A stretch of DNA of 64,000 bases from Hymenobacter taeanensis. Lineage in GTDB: Bacteria > Bacteroidota > Bacteroidia > Cytophagales > Hymenobacteraceae. A program made the position numbers and the translations under genes. Each line of letters starts with the position of its first letter. The first letter of the stretch is position 1. The DNA lies in the NCBI RefSeq assembly GCF_013137895.1, contig NZ_CP053538.1, forward strand, positions 2,256,001 through 2,320,000. Reading direction: 5' to 3'. Under the pieces are notes generated by a model that worked only from the letters and a program-made list of their open reading frames with translations, was not told the origin of the DNA and did not search any database. Below are positions 25,601 through 33,645 of the stretch, one piece after another.

Positions 25601-27806
25601 TAAGAACGCTACACTCAGCATCAAGTCGGCGGAAGTGAATAAGCCGGCTCTTACGGCAAACAACGTAGGCTTTACTTACGATTTGAAGGCGGGTAACACA
25701 GAATTCGCCCGCGAAGCCGGAGACAATAAATCCAGCATCGACCTGCCGTACTCGCAGTATCGCACTACGCTTTCGGGCGGTAAGTGGGACTTCAAGAAGA
25801 AGATTGTGCAGCTCAGCGTAGAAGCCGGCGCCGACTCATCGCGCTCTTACTTCTTCAGCACCAAGCCAGAGCAGCGCGGACTTAAATTTCAGGCAGCCAC
25901 GGGTAAGTATGACCTGAGCCGTTACCGGCTGGTGGCGGGTGGCGTGCCCCACATTGCCGCCGCCGATGCCTGGATCATGCCCGACTCCAGCAAAGTGTAC
26001 GTGCTGCCCAACGCTGAAATACGCAGCTTCCAGAACGCCGGTATTGTACTGGATACCCTGCACAAGTACCATGCGTTGTACAAGGGCGAAATAAAAATTG
26101 ACTCGCGCACCTCGTTCACTGGTAACGCACTGTACAGCTACAAAAACGCCTCCGCCGACTCGTTCGCCATTAAGTTTACCAACTTTAAGGCCGACTCTGC
26201 CGCCGCTCTGGCAATGAGCGGAGCCAAGGTGGGCAAGCTGGGGAAAGGCCTTCTGAAGCGGGGGGCCAACCCCGACGATGCGCCGGTTTCGTTGCCAACA
26301 ACCGCTGTGGCCAGCATTGCCGCTACCGACAAGTTCCATCTGGCTCCTCGCATTGCCTATCGCGGGGCTGTAAAAATGAATTCGCAAAAGCGGGGCTTTA
26401 CCTTTGATGGACAGGCTAAGCTGGAGTTTGTGAAGAGCACCGCCGCCTCAGAGTGGTTTGCCGTGCAGGATAGCATTGACCCCAAGGGCATCCGGATTAA
26501 GCTCAACGAGCCAAAAACAGAAGACGGGACACCAATGCTCTCGGGCCTGTTCCTGTCAGAAAATTCGGGTAAGGTGTACCCGCTGTTTGTAGCGGCTAAA
26601 CCTGGAGTGACGGATCAAAACGTATTCCAAGTGGATGGTACGCTTAGCTACGATCAGAAAAAGCGCATGTATGGTATCAGTCAGCACGACATCAACAGCC
26701 CTGACATCTATGAGGGCTCAGTACTGACGTTGAATGACTCTACCGGCGCCATGAACTTCCGGGGTAAGCTCAACCTCATAAATTCCAACAAAGACTATAC
26801 CCTGACGGCCTCGGGCCTAGGCTATGCCAAACCCGACAGCGCTATCTATGACCTCGATACTTTCATGGCCTTCGATATTGTGCTGCCTGAGAAAGCAGTA
26901 GAAGCCATGGGCAACGACTTAGCCACCAACGCCAAGGGCCTGCCAGAAGCCCTCACTGGTTCGCAGAGCCAGCTATATAAAATGGCGGAGTTCATTGGCA
27001 ACAAGGGCGTACAGGATTACAGTGCCCGCAAAGGCTCATACGTGCCCCTGCAAAAAGTGTCGCCGAAGTTCCTGCACACGGTGGTGCTCAACCAGGTAAA
27101 CCTGCGCTGGAACGAGAAGCTGCGCGCCTGGTACTCAGTGGGTAAAATAGGCCTGGTGAGCGTGGGTAAGAAAGACATCAATGCCCTGATTGATGGATAC
27201 ATTGAAATCAAGAAGGAAAGCACCGGCGACGCTGTAGAGCTGTACCTGGAGGCCGAGCCTCAGACCTGGTACTACCTCAAGTACTCTAACAATGTAATGC
27301 TGGCCAAAGCCCAGCACGGCTCCTTCGACGAAATCATTGGTCTGAAAGCAAAAGGCGACTATAACACAGCCACGCAGTACGGCTTCTTCCTGGGCGATGA
27401 CATGGAGGTGCAAACCTTCCTCAACCACTTCCGCAAAGACTACCTGAAGGAGTCGGGTAAGCGCAAGGTGAATACCACCCAACCCGTGAGTACCGGCAAC
27501 TTCGATAACATGGAGGGCAATTCGAGGAAGAAAAAGAAGAAGCTCGACCCCGTAGAGGAAGCTATGCAGTCGGATGCTGGTGCCGCTCCGGCAGAGGATA
27601 CCAGCAAAAAGAAAAAGAAGAAAGATGAGGCCGTAGAAGCCGCCGCACCCGTTGAGGCCGACCCCGCCGATACGGGTAAGAAAAAGAAGAAAAAGGACGA
27701 GGTGGTAGAAGCTACGCCACCCGCCGCGGCCCCTGCCGAAGACCCTAAAAAGGACACGAAAAAGAAAAAGAAGAAAGACGCCAACGACCCCTTCGGCGAA
27801 GAGTAA
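22647..27806 (+). CDS. Very large exported protein with lysine-block C-terminal tail (function unknown)
   Basis: A 1719-residue protein starting with a signal peptide (KHFTFRWVCALLLGLSTPAWAQ). An alanine/proline linker near residues 195-265 separates an N-terminal helical part from a long region of repeated beta-rich units (for example SLQDDGSLGFVYDVPKEGF, ATYAFKGTLTYTPGGLYGNG, VVTVGKSGTILQGPLNGT), reminiscent of large surface or OstA-like folds. Residues about 550-610 (RLFTIQDMVTALKISPENLR, then LARDGYVKWYP) look like a winged helix-turn-helix inside an exported protein. The last 93 residues hold a K5 and three K6 blocks alternating with acidic/alanine spacers and end in DANDPFGEE. I recognise no named family; it looks conserved-type rather than foreign by composition. 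It is a single gene ended by a terminator. Confidence 0.85.
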   Translation: MKHFTFRWVCALLLGLSTPAWAQQTKPQPSKQPAGTAPAAPALPRFTGKLSSDPQQFMVDVQSMMATANVASGKAAAARLQEVWASNRLTATQQAYIVALSQQMLARKFKAKPHFEAFYNSITAGAQVQNFSDAQMTEFLNVVGKALAKEQAPEVEKFLTNSAQFLQTKYLYRSRYNRLRVEGGTFSYAYNETDMPSMAPPVAPAAPAAAAVVSKPLNAKGTGKKKASDGWDSTDMWGADDTGSASTPSLAPTYDTYMAPTTRGPVLILKDADLFMASPGDSVIIHKTSGAITSQNRFVGYGGQYGWQINNNPVTADLTNYNFDISKAEFTAQPVTLTYPAVLEAPVKGWLAYRSLKRKTSTADTGYPRFISNTNDARVKNIGENIRYYGGFTLSGNRAMSASLDGALSRIIVEVDGKPKFKASSLSYALGDSIISSQRAAVTIFQDKQDSLTHPGVKLKYSKGPQVLQLTREEGMYKNTPYYDSYHQMEITTELLTWPLRTSNIDFSILTAKNQVTANFESKEFYTNTRYQQIKSINKMHPLQMVVGYSQSHGNTRLFTIQDMVTALKISPENLRSAMSGLARDGYVKWYPQTDQVVLLPKASHYVNSSRGKKDYDHIAIKSLSPSGKNATLNLATNDLLVRGVDRFNFSDDSVTVFVKPDSSVIRIQKNRGVLFNGTVVASAFVFKGKEFKFDYDGFFIDLVKIDSIIVKGKGSKGSVMKARKDTDFTLTNKKKTSSGKLYINAPNNKSGRKKLGAYPSFDASTGAYVYFDKPEILGGAYDTTMYFDIPPFRLDSLNNKNRSAVGFKGTFVSGGIMPSFKTKLSLQDDGSLGFVYDVPKEGFPLYGSKGRLFNKVTMSNRGLQGIGNLKYLTGDFASDQFIFYKDSVVTVGKSGTILQGPLNGTEFAKVTLQPGYQMKWAVKQDSMYLSSQQGQGLKMYDATYAFKGTLTYTPGGLYGNGGMDGPQSFIRSAGFVFKPTRYTGKNATLSIKSAEVNKPALTANNVGFTYDLKAGNTEFAREAGDNKSSIDLPYSQYRTTLSGGKWDFKKKIVQLSVEAGADSSRSYFFSTKPEQRGLKFQAATGKYDLSRYRLVAGGVPHIAAADAWIMPDSSKVYVLPNAEIRSFQNAGIVLDTLHKYHALYKGEIKIDSRTSFTGNALYSYKNASADSFAIKFTNFKADSAAALAMSGAKVGKLGKGLLKRGANPDDAPVSLPTTAVASIAATDKFHLAPRIAYRGAVKMNSQKRGFTFDGQAKLEFVKSTAASEWFAVQDSIDPKGIRIKLNEPKTEDGTPMLSGLFLSENSGKVYPLFVAAKPGVTDQNVFQVDGTLSYDQKKRMYGISQHDINSPDIYEGSVLTLNDSTGAMNFRGKLNLINSNKDYTLTASGLGYAKPDSAIYDLDTFMAFDIVLPEKAVEAMGNDLATNAKGLPEALTGSQSQLYKMAEFIGNKGVQDYSARKGSYVPLQKVSPKFLHTVVLNQVNLRWNEKLRAWYSVGKIGLVSVGKKDINALIDGYIEIKKESTGDAVELYLEAEPQTWYYLKYSNNVMLAKAQHGSFDEIIGLKAKGDYNTATQYGFFLGDDMEVQTFLNHFRKDYLKESGKRKVNTTQPVSTGNFDNMEGNSRKKKKKLDPVEEAMQSDAGAAPAEDTSKKKKKKDEAVEAAAPVEADPADTGKKKKKKDEVVEATPPAAAPAEDPKKDTKKKKKKDANDPFGEE

Positions 27807-27818
27807 CCCCCCAACTGC

Positions 27819-27851
27819 AACCGCCCCGCTAGAGCTTCTGGCGGGGCGGTT
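27819..27851 (+). terminator. GC-rich 11-bp hairpin after the giant gene
   Basis: AACCGCCCCGC (27819-27829) pairs exactly with 27841-27851, with an 11-base loop. Immediately downstream, 27859-27874 is a 16-bp perfect palindrome built on GGCCTAGGCC. Confidence 0.75.
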
Positions 27852-28003
27852 TGCTGTTAGTGGCCTAGGCCACTTTTATGCACACCTAAAGCGTAGCAAA
27901 TAGCTGCTAGTGGCGCAATCGATACACCACTGCTTATTCCCTCAACACCACGGCATCAGAAACGTATCTTTACCCCATAGCTCGACATCTACCCACCTCC
28001 TGC

Positions 28004-28645
28004 ATGAATCTCCCCCTCGTTCTAGGCCTCTTGGTGGCCGCTTACCTCATTGGCTCCATCCCGACTGCCTTATGGGTGGGGCGCTTATTTTTCGGGATTG
28101 ATATCCGGGAGCACGGTTCGGGTAACTCGGGCGCTACTAACACCTTCCGGGTGTTGGGTAAGAAGCCTGGCTCTTTTGTGATGGCTATTGATGTGCTAAA
28201 GGGCTGGGCCGCTACTTCCTTGGCCTCCGTGATGCTGAACCAAGGCGCCATTCTGCCGGAGCAGCTGCTGTATTACCAAATTGCCTGTGGCGTACTGGCT
28301 GTGGTAGGCCACATCTATCCCATTTATGCCGGCTTCCGGGGTGGTAAAGGCGTGGCCACTGTGCTGGGCATGATGCTGGCCATTGCCCCGGCCACTGTGG
28401 GCGTGTGCATTCTGGTATTCATTGTCACCCTACTGATTTCGCGCTACGTTTCGCTTTCCTCTATGACGGCGGGTGTGACGTTTGCTGTGCTCCAGCTGCT
28501 GCCGCACTTCCGGCCCGATAACCAGTTGCTGGTGTGGTTTGGCTTCGTGCTGGCGGTGCTGCTGGTGTACACTCATCGTGCTAATATCGGGCGACTGCGC
28601 GCTGGTACTGAGAGCCGCGTGCCGATGCCGTGGGATAAGAAATAG
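28004..28645 (+). CDS. plsY: Glycerol-3-phosphate acyltransferase PlsY
   Basis: Inner-membrane enzyme that moves an acyl group from acyl-phosphate to glycerol-3-phosphate, the first step of phospholipid synthesis. The 213 residues form about five to six membrane helices and show the three PlsY motifs: LIGSIPTALWVGRLF, REHGSGNSGATNTFRVLGKKPG, and GFRGGKGVAT. A weak promoter element, TATCTTTA, lies at 27965-27972. The usual partner plsX is not adjacent. It converges on the small membrane gene with a 22-base gap. Confidence 0.95.
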   Translation: MNLPLVLGLLVAAYLIGSIPTALWVGRLFFGIDIREHGSGNSGATNTFRVLGKKPGSFVMAIDVLKGWAATSLASVMLNQGAILPEQLLYYQIACGVLAVVGHIYPIYAGFRGGKGVATVLGMMLAIAPATVGVCILVFIVTLLISRYVSLSSMTAGVTFAVLQLLPHFRPDNQLLVWFGFVLAVLLVYTHRANIGRLRAGTESRVPMPWDKK

Positions 28646-28667
28646 TGCCCAAAAGTACACACTAAGC

Positions 28668-28859
28668 TCAATTACGCTTAAAATAGTGGTACAGGTTGTA
28701 GCCCAAGAATAGCAGTAAGCTGATCAAGAAAAGGCCAATCAAAATTGGGCCTACAGCAAATGCGGTATACAGCCAATCTGATCCGCCATGAGCTTGAACG
28801 CCGCTAGGATACAAACAGGCTGCAAGCAGAACTGCACAAAAGATTTTATGAAAGTGCAT
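28668..28859 (-). CDS. Small exported membrane protein (63 residues), unknown
   Basis: A short frame with a plausible signal peptide (HKIFCAVLLAACLYPSGVQA) followed by a short HGGSDWLY loop, one strong transmembrane helix (GPILIGLFLISLLLFLGYNL) and a basic end YHYFKRN. This tidy topology argues that it is real despite its size. It is less GC-rich than its neighbours. It is divergent from the dipeptidase gene and convergent with plsY. No family recognised and no function assigned. Confidence 0.55.
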   Translation of the reverse strand: MHFHKIFCAVLLAACLYPSGVQAHGGSDWLYTAFAVGPILIGLFLISLLLFLGYNLYHYFKRN

Positions 28860-28981
28860 GGTTAGCTTATTGATAGAAGTAAAGTAGCTACTCTGCAGGT
28901 TATATGAAACAGGGGGCTACTATCCACTATCGTTTCCTTCCCTAATTTTACCCTAGCATTTCCAACTAACCCCACCGCCGC

Positions 28982-30343
28982 ATGGCTTCTTACCTCGAAC
29001 AGAACCAAGAGCGTTTTTTGAGCGAACTGATGGACTGGCTCCGCATCCCGTCGGTTTCCGCTGATCCTAAGTTTCATGGCGACGTACTGCGTGCCGCTGA
29101 GTACCTGAAAGCCCGCTTCGAGGAAGTAGGCCTGGAGAACGTGGAGCTGTGCCCCACGGCCGGCAACCCCATTGTGTACGGCGAGAAAATCATTGACCCC
29201 AGCCTGCCCACCGTGCTGGTGTACGGCCACTACGATGTGCAGCCCGCCGACCCGTACGAGCTCTGGACTTCTGGCCCCTTCGAGCCGGTTATTAAAGACG
29301 GCAAGATCTACGCCCGTGGCGCCTGCGACGATAAAGGCCAGGTGTACATGCACGTGAAGGCCCTGGAAGTGATGAACCAGGATGGTGGCGTGCCCTGCAA
29401 CGTGAAGGTGATGATTGAGGGCGAGGAAGAAATTGGCTCGAATAACTTGGCCATCTTCGTGCGCGAAAACAAGGAGAAGCTCAAGGCTGATGTTATCCTG
29501 ATTTCGGATACCGGCATGCTCGCCAATGACCAGCCCAGCATTGAGGTAGGCTTACGGGGCCTGAGCTACCATGAGGTGGAAGTAACCGGCCCCAACCGCG
29601 ACCTGCACTCCGGTCTCTACGGCGGCGCCGTGGCTAACCCCATCAACGTGCTTTGCAAGATGATTGCCAGCCTGCACGATGAGAACAACCACATCACCAT
29701 TCCGGAATTCTACAACAACGTAGCCGTACTCACGGACGAGGAACGCGCCGAACTGAACCGCGTACCGCACTCCGACGACGAGTTCAAGCAGAGCATCGGC
29801 CTGCCCGATACCTACGGTGAGAAAGGTTATACTACAGTTGAGCGCATCGGCATCCGGCCTACGCTGGACGTGAACGGCATTTGGGGCGGCTACACCGGCG
29901 AGGGCGCCAAAACGGTTATTGCCTCTAAGGCCTTTGCTAAAATCTCGATGCGCCTGGTGCCTCACCAGACCTCCGAAGAAATCACCGAAATCTTCCAGAA
30001 GCACTTCACCAGCATTGCGCCCAGCGGCGTAACGGTGGTGGTGCGGCCCCACCACGGTGGCGAGCCCGTAGTTACGCCCACCGACTCAGTGGCCTACAAA
30101 GCCGCTGCCGATGCCATGGAAATCACCTTCGGTAAGCGCCCCATCCCCACGCGCGGCGGCGGCTCCATTCCAATTGTAGCCATGTTCAAAACTGAGCTTG
30201 GTCTTGATACCGTGCTGTTGGGCTTTGGTCTCGACTCGGATGCCATTCACTCGCCCAACGAGCACTACGGCGTATTCAACTTCCTGAAAGGCATTGAGAC
30301 TATCCCGCATTTCTACCGCAACTACGCGGCAGCCATAAAATAG
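28982..30343 (+). CDS. M20-family dipeptidase
   Basis: A 453-residue zinc dipeptidase of the M20 (CNDP/PepV-like) group, cytosolic, cleaving dipeptides for amino-acid recovery. Metal and catalytic residues are visible: YGHYDVQPAD (His and Asp), the bridging Asp in GACDDKGQ, the general base pair in EGEEEIGS, the Asp in ISDTGM, and a late His in DAIHSPNEHYG. A dimerisation domain interrupts the catalytic fold at about residues 200-330. A weak -7-like TAATTTTA lies 33 bases upstream. It is separated from the barrel gene by a 31-bp palindromic terminator. Confidence 0.93.
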   Translation: MASYLEQNQERFLSELMDWLRIPSVSADPKFHGDVLRAAEYLKARFEEVGLENVELCPTAGNPIVYGEKIIDPSLPTVLVYGHYDVQPADPYELWTSGPFEPVIKDGKIYARGACDDKGQVYMHVKALEVMNQDGGVPCNVKVMIEGEEEIGSNNLAIFVRENKEKLKADVILISDTGMLANDQPSIEVGLRGLSYHEVEVTGPNRDLHSGLYGGAVANPINVLCKMIASLHDENNHITIPEFYNNVAVLTDEERAELNRVPHSDDEFKQSIGLPDTYGEKGYTTVERIGIRPTLDVNGIWGGYTGEGAKTVIASKAFAKISMRLVPHQTSEEITEIFQKHFTSIAPSGVTVVVRPHHGGEPVVTPTDSVAYKAAADAMEITFGKRPIPTRGGGSIPIVAMFKTELGLDTVLLGFGLDSDAIHSPNEHYGVFNFLKGIETIPHFYRNYAAAIK

Positions 30344-30347
30344 AAAA

Positions 30348-30423
30348 AATAGCCAGTAGGGCACAAGAAAAGGCTCGCTTCCGATGTTGGAGGCGAGCCT
30401 TTTCTTGTGCCCTACTGGCTATT
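30348..30423. terminator. 31-bp perfect palindrome, bidirectional terminator
   Basis: Arms 30348-30378 and 30393-30423 are exact complements around a 14-base loop. The left arm begins 4 bases after the dipeptidase stop, and the right arm contains the stop codon of the convergent barrel gene. The inner part AAAAGGCTCGC/GCGAGCCTTTT is a classic terminator core; the outer pairing is unusually long. Confidence 0.9.
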
Positions 30424-31132
30424 GACCACCCAACTTATAGCTGGCCTGAAGCTGCAACCCTGAGGTATAGAGACGGGTCTCGGTATTTTGCCCATACGCC
30501 CCAAGCCCGAACATGGCTGTATAGACAGAAGTAATACCTCTGCTATAGCGTATGCCAACGCTGAAGTCTTTGCTTACTTGATAGCCGATTCCGACTACCC
30601 CACTCAGGTTTACACGTTTGTAAACACCTGGAAAAGAGTAAGAGTACTTTTCACTGGTGACCTTAGTTGAGCGACCTCTTATTGCACCGCCCTCAACCTC
30701 TACTTTTTGCTTAACTAACACGTTTAGCTCAGGCCCTATTTCGAAAAATAGACTGCCGGCCGTGAAGTGTACTAGCACTGGTATATCGATATAGTTGAGC
30801 TTTGTGGCTGTCTGTGTGAAGTTTAGTACTGTGGTAGACCCAGGATATAAGGATTCTGAATAGGTACGAGTGCCCTTCATCGAGTACAGCAATTCTGGCT
30901 GTAACATAAGGGAGTTATCGTCTCGCAACCTTATCTGTGCGAAGCCACCGGCGCTGAGCCCCAGTTTATTCTTGTTGGCAACAGCCCCGGCAGGGCCAGA
31001 AACTCCAGCACCGGGGCCAACGAGTGTTGCTAGGCCAGCGCCTGCCTTTACGCCGAAGTGAAGGGATTGTGCATAACCACTTGCTGCTAAACCAATAGTG
31101 CCTAGCAAAACCAAAACAATTCTTTTCATCAC
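30419..31132 (-). CDS. Outer-membrane beta-barrel protein (PorT-like), paralog 1 of 5
   Basis: A 237-residue exported barrel protein: signal peptide (RIVLVLLGTIGLAASGYAQ), then LHFGVKAGAGLATLVG, the family line LMLQPELLYSMKGTRTYSES, YIDIPVLVHFTAGSLFFEIGPELNVL, and a closing strand GLQLQASYKLGGQ. These are the marks of the OMP_b-brl_2/PorT-like family. Such small 8-stranded barrels have mostly unknown roles. It is the most divergent of five consecutive paralogs and less GC-rich. Its stop lies inside the shared palindromic terminator. A possible -7 element (TACATTTA) lies at 31156-31149. Confidence 0.88.
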   Translation of the reverse strand: MMKRIVLVLLGTIGLAASGYAQSLHFGVKAGAGLATLVGPGAGVSGPAGAVANKNKLGLSAGGFAQIRLRDDNSLMLQPELLYSMKGTRTYSESLYPGSTTVLNFTQTATKLNYIDIPVLVHFTAGSLFFEIGPELNVLVKQKVEVEGGAIRGRSTKVTSEKYSYSFPGVYKRVNLSGVVGIGYQVSKDFSVGIRYSRGITSVYTAMFGLGAYGQNTETRLYTSGLQLQASYKLGGQ

Positions 31133-31228
31133 AATAGTGAAGTAACTATAAATGTATAGGCGTAAGTAAATATAATGCCCAACACGGGTAAGCGCAGGGC
31201 AGTTGCTGCTTACGAAATATTTGGGTCA

Positions 31229-31822
31229 CTATCGCCCATTCAGTGAGTAAGTTAAATATAGCTGAAATACGCTGTTACGGATGTTGTTTTGCACTTTAGT
31301 GCTGCCCACAAGAACTGATTTTTCTACGTTAGTAAATCCACCATTGTAGCGTAGGCCTATGCCTAAGCCAGTTTTACGCTGGTAGCCCAACCCGAATACA
31401 TAGCCGGCATCAACCGTATTGTAACCGTTCTTTACATCAGTAGTGATGTTACTGGTTTTGTTTTTGGCTGCTATCAGGAAACCCACTTGAGGTCCTGCTT
31501 CAAAGAACAACCCGTTGGCATTTACGTGGAAAACCAAGGGCACATCTACGTAGTCGAGGTGAGTAGTAAAGTCGGCGCCCGAGAGTTTAGCGCCCTTGCG
31601 CGAGTACAGCAGTTCAGGCTGAAACGCGAACATGCGGGTGAGGCCAATGTTGGCAAATACACCCGCGTGGTACCCAACGATGCTTTTATAGCCAGAGGCC
31701 TGCTCACCCGAGAAGGAAGACAGAGAGCCGCCCACCTTCAAGCCCAGAGATACATCGCTTTGGGCCTGTACGGTGCTGGCCAGGCCTGTTAGCAGCAATC
31801 CGGAGAGGAAAATTTTCTTCAT
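31229..31822 (-). CDS. Outer-membrane beta-barrel protein (PorT-like), paralog 2 of 5
   Basis: The 197-residue product starts at ATG 31822 (MKKIFLSGLLLTGLAST), the first codon giving a normal signal peptide; the frame extends 20 codons upstream without protein-like character. Family marks: VSLGLKVGGSLSSFSG, FAFQPELLYSRKGAKLSG, LDYVDVPLVFHVNANGLFFE, and terminal strand NSVFQLYLTYSLNGR. It would sit in the outer membrane. It lies about 100 bases upstream of paralog 1 on the same strand, with its own AT-rich leader. Confidence 0.88.
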   Translation of the reverse strand: MKKIFLSGLLLTGLASTVQAQSDVSLGLKVGGSLSSFSGEQASGYKSIVGYHAGVFANIGLTRMFAFQPELLYSRKGAKLSGADFTTHLDYVDVPLVFHVNANGLFFEAGPQVGFLIAAKNKTSNITTDVKNGYNTVDAGYVFGLGYQRKTGLGIGLRYNGGFTNVEKSVLVGSTKVQNNIRNSVFQLYLTYSLNGR

Positions 31823-31925
31823 TGTAGTCGTCAAAAACACGGTAATTATTGTCGCGAAACTACGCTGAAATACTTCGTGCATGCTTCAGTAGGCCGCTTC
31901 ATGTGTCTAACCCCCTAAGTTAAAC

Positions 31926-31961
31926 GCAAAACCGCCCGGCTCCTACCAAGGAACCGGGCGG
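31926..31961 (-). terminator. Terminator between barrel paralogs 2 and 3
   Basis: CCGCCCGG (31932-31939) pairs with CCGGGCGG (31954-31961), with further TCC/GGA pairing. On the minus strand it is followed by TTTTGCGTTT. Confidence 0.75.
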
Positions 31962-31986
31962 CACAAGAGCAAGTGGCCTAGAGGGC

Positions 31987-32685
31987 TTACTTACTGGGAA
32001 TCAGATAGCCCAGGGAGAGCTGCACCGCTGAGTGGCGGGCATTAGCCAGGTCGCCGTTGAAGTAGGTGCCATTGTCGCTCTTCACAAAGTCGCTGAAGGC
32101 GCCGGTGTAGCGCAGGTTCAGGCTAAGGCCATTATCTGCTTGGTAGCCCACGCCAGCTACGTAGCCTAGCTCGCTGCGCTTAAAGCCGCTTACGTCCTTC
32201 TTGTCCTGGGTTTCCGTGACAGTAGGCGTGCCATTCGGCTGGCGCGTACGAGTGAGCTTCGTTTGGTCATTGGCGCTCAGCAGGTAAGAATACTGGGGGC
32301 CAGCTTCCACAATGAAGCCACCGGCGTTGATTTTCAGCAGCACTGGTACATCTAAGTAGTTGTAGTTCACCTTGCCTTCGCGCTTCTCGGTGTAGCCTAC
32401 GCCTAAAACAGTATTGGTGTACTCGTTGGGCTTGTTTTCAAAGCCTTTCTGCGAGTACAAAATTTCCGGCTGAATGGAGAAAAACCCATCGCCGGTTACG
32501 TCGGCGTTCAGCATCACGCCACCCAAGAACCCGAACTTGTTGTTGTAGGTATTCTCGTTTTTAACGTTGCCGGCCAGGTTAGAATAGTTGGTGCCGGCAC
32601 GCAGGCCCAGGCGTACTCCTTGAGCTTGGGCAGAGGTTGCTGCGGCTACGGTAAGCAAGGCAGCAGTAAGCAGTTTGTGGTTCAT
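31987..32685 (-). CDS. Outer-membrane beta-barrel protein (PorT-like), paralog 3 of 5
   Basis: The 232-residue product has signal peptide LLTAALLTVAAATSAQAQ and the core GVRLGLRAGTNYSNLAG, FFSIQPEILYSQKGFENKPN, YNYLDVPVLLKINAGGFIVE, GPQYSYLLSAND and the closing VQLSLGYLIPSK. It is clearly the closest relative of paralog 4 (same GVRLG start, KINAGGF block and VQ/FQLSLGYLIPSK end), pointing to a recent tandem duplication. A following terminator and its own upstream spacing suggest separate transcription. Confidence 0.9.
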   Translation of the reverse strand: MNHKLLTAALLTVAAATSAQAQGVRLGLRAGTNYSNLAGNVKNENTYNNKFGFLGGVMLNADVTGDGFFSIQPEILYSQKGFENKPNEYTNTVLGVGYTEKREGKVNYNYLDVPVLLKINAGGFIVEAGPQYSYLLSANDQTKLTRTRQPNGTPTVTETQDKKDVSGFKRSELGYVAGVGYQADNGLSLNLRYTGAFSDFVKSDNGTYFNGDLANARHSAVQLSLGYLIPSK

Positions 32686-32769
32686 GGTGCAACAAAAGTT
32701 AGAGGTAGAGAAAGTGCACTGATGCAGCCTGAACTAAAAGTGTGCCAATTACACTTCAGCTTGCCAGGT

Positions 32770-32803
32770 AAAAGGCCGCCCCCACAGCTGAGAACGGCCT
32801 TTT
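32770..32803 (-). terminator. Terminator between barrel paralogs 3 and 4
   Basis: AAAAGGCCG (32770-32778) pairs with CGGCCTTTT (32795-32803), extended by GGTA/TACC with one bulge. It serves the minus-strand gene ending at 32824. Confidence 0.75.
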
Positions 32804-32823
32804 TACCATGCAGCAAGGCATGG

Positions 32824-33495
32824 CTACTTGCTCGGAATCAGGTAGCCCAGAGAGAGTTGGAATACGGAGTTGCGGGCGTTGCGCACGTCACTATCCTGGT
32901 AGCCATCTTTACCAAAATCTGTAAAGGAGCCGTTGTAGCGCAGGCCCAAGAGCAAGCCAGCATCTGACTGAAAGCCCAGGCCGGCGGCGTACCCGATTTC
33001 ATTACGGTTCACGTTGCTCAGGTCGCTGGTGCCGCTGCGCTGCGCGGCAGTGTTGCCATTAATGGAAGTCTTGGAGTCGTCCTTCACTTTGAGCAGGTAG
33101 CTATATTGCGGCCCGGCTTCTACGAAGAAGCCACCGGCGTTAATCTTCAGCAGCACCGGTACATCAATGTAATTGTAAGTCCGGTCACCCTCGTACTTAA
33201 TGGTATTGCCGCCAATGTTGAACTGGCTGTCGGCGTACTTAAAGCCCTTTTGCGAGAACAGCACCTCTGGCTGCAACGACAGGAAACCATCATCGAGGAG
33301 GCCTACGTTGAGCATTAGCCCGCCATGAAAGCCTACCTTATTTTCAAAGCGGTCCTCGTCAGTTAGGTCGCCGGAGAGGTTGGAGAGGTTGGCTCCTCCC
33401 TTAATACCCAGGCGGACGCCCTGGGCGTGCGCGGCGGAGGAAGAAAGCGTGGCGGCCGCCAGCAGCGCACCAGCCACAAAAGCTGCTTTTTTCAT
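32824..33495 (-). CDS. Outer-membrane beta-barrel protein (PorT-like), paralog 4 of 5
   Basis: The 223-residue product has signal peptide KAAFVAGALLAAATLSSSAAHAQ, then GVRLGIKGGANLSNLSGDLT, FLSLQPEVLFSQKGFKYADS, YNYIDVPVLLKINAGGFFVE, GPQYSYLLKVKDD and FQLSLGYLIPSK. Loops between strands differ most from paralog 3, as expected for exposed loops. Function unknown. Terminators flank it on both sides. Confidence 0.9.
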   Translation of the reverse strand: MKKAAFVAGALLAAATLSSSAAHAQGVRLGIKGGANLSNLSGDLTDEDRFENKVGFHGGLMLNVGLLDDGFLSLQPEVLFSQKGFKYADSQFNIGGNTIKYEGDRTYNYIDVPVLLKINAGGFFVEAGPQYSYLLKVKDDSKTSINGNTAAQRSGTSDLSNVNRNEIGYAAGLGFQSDAGLLLGLRYNGSFTDFGKDGYQDSDVRNARNSVFQLSLGYLIPSK

Positions 33496-33592
33496 GATGT
33501 AGCTAAAAATGAAGAGTGAAAGGAAGGGGGCAAATACTGTAGTAATACACCTTTAACGCTGGTATATGAATATTAGCGTGATTCTATAAAAA

Positions 33593-33625
33593 AACAGAGC
33601 CACTCCTTGAGGGAGCGGCTCTGTT
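33593..33625 (-). terminator. Terminator between barrel paralogs 4 and 5
   Basis: AACAGAGCC (33593-33601) pairs with GGCTCTGTT (33617-33625), with CTCC/GGAG inside and an A-run to the left that gives U-residues on the minus transcript. Confidence 0.8.
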
Positions 33626-33645
33626 GAGAATCACATACCAGACGT

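Noticed and set aside
27440..27820. Minus-strand frame with long phenylalanine runs
   Set aside because: It is the reverse of the lysine codons in the giant protein's tail; no start context and absurd composition.
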